Shown here one piece after another: positions 43,242-43,253 of a stretch of DNA of 43,253 bases. Source of the stretch: Acidobacteriota bacterium (GTDB lineage: Bacteria; Acidobacteriota; Aminicenantia; UBA2199); contig JAHIKI010000056.1 in NCBI GenBank assembly GCA_018897435.1, positions 1 to 43,253 on the forward strand, in the 5' to 3' direction. The position numbers and the translations under genes were made by a program. The notes under the pieces were generated by a model. It was not told the origin of the DNA. It did no database searches and saw nothing but the letters and a program-made list of their open reading frames with translations. The number at the start of each line of letters is the position of its first letter. The first letter of the stretch is position 1.

Positions 43242-43253
43242 ATGAAAAAACAA
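43242..43253 (+). CDS. Start of a gene running out of the window
   Basis: ATGAAAAAACAA (MKKQ) begins six to seven bases after the predicted -10 box and continues beyond the window. No Shine-Dalgarno site precedes it; the arrangement suggests a leaderless transcript. Product unknown. Confidence 0.4.

Overview
The window reads as a chromosomal segment of an uncultured, anaerobic, two-membrane (diderm) bacterium. Diderm traits are a Wza-like exporter, an outer-membrane barrel and several exported TPR proteins. The style of the genes recalls Candidatus Aminicenantes or an Acidobacteriota relative; this is inferred from gene style only and no marker gene was tested. GC is moderate over the first ~11 kb and visibly higher afterwards. 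I saw no rRNA and no CRISPR array; tRNAs could not be searched systematically.

Region 1 (1-750): the tail of a RAYT-like transposase abuts a truncated DNA-binding protein gene. Region 2 (1060-9624): one promoter precedes eight co-directional genes: archaeal-type HMG-CoA synthase, thiolase, DUF35 OB-fold/zinc-ribbon protein, biotin carboxylase, GcdA-like carboxyltransferase, a tandem biotin carrier, an acyl-CoA dehydrogenase and a LiuC-like enoyl-CoA hydratase. Together they connect acetyl-CoA, acetoacetyl-CoA, HMG-CoA, 3-methylglutaconyl-CoA, 3-methylcrotonyl-CoA and isovaleryl-CoA. The set could be a leucine degradation route without HMG-CoA lyase, or run backwards as an isovaleryl-CoA synthesis route. 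Region 3 (9662-10843): a PLP enzyme of the Cys/Met metabolism family. Region 4 (11236-14976): a sensorless histidine kinase and pyruvate phosphate dikinase with a histone-H1-like basic tail, behind a good promoter. Region 5 (15139-20022): ABC-2 exporter ATPase and permease, a membrane-anchored TPR-like protein, prepilin peptidase and a PAS-type histidine kinase, all with start/stop overlaps.

Region 6 (20230-26025): ispD diverges from a 1258-residue fusion that joins MurG, an FHA-like domain, the lipid II flippase MurJ and HEAT-like repeats, followed immediately by mraY. Three consecutive steps of lipid II synthesis and export therefore sit on two polypeptides. This is the most striking find. 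Region 7 (26125-28827): a P2-type cation ATPase. Region 8 (29505-33260): signal peptidase I, a B12-type radical SAM protein and a YitT-family membrane protein. Region 9 (33418-43045, minus strand): an exopolysaccharide assembly locus (outer-membrane barrel, Wza, BY-kinase Wzc, PHP phosphatase, O-antigen ligase/polymerase, TPR protein) with a carboxypeptidase-regulatory-like protein and a second TPR protein upstream. No glycosyltransferases are in view.

From ~20 kb onwards many intergenic gaps are filled by long imperfect hairpins whose arms are tandem arrays of short words. The word differs from site to site, and the arrays often begin exactly at a stop codon. Several genes also have promoters whose predicted start point falls on or next to the start codon, suggesting leaderless transcripts.
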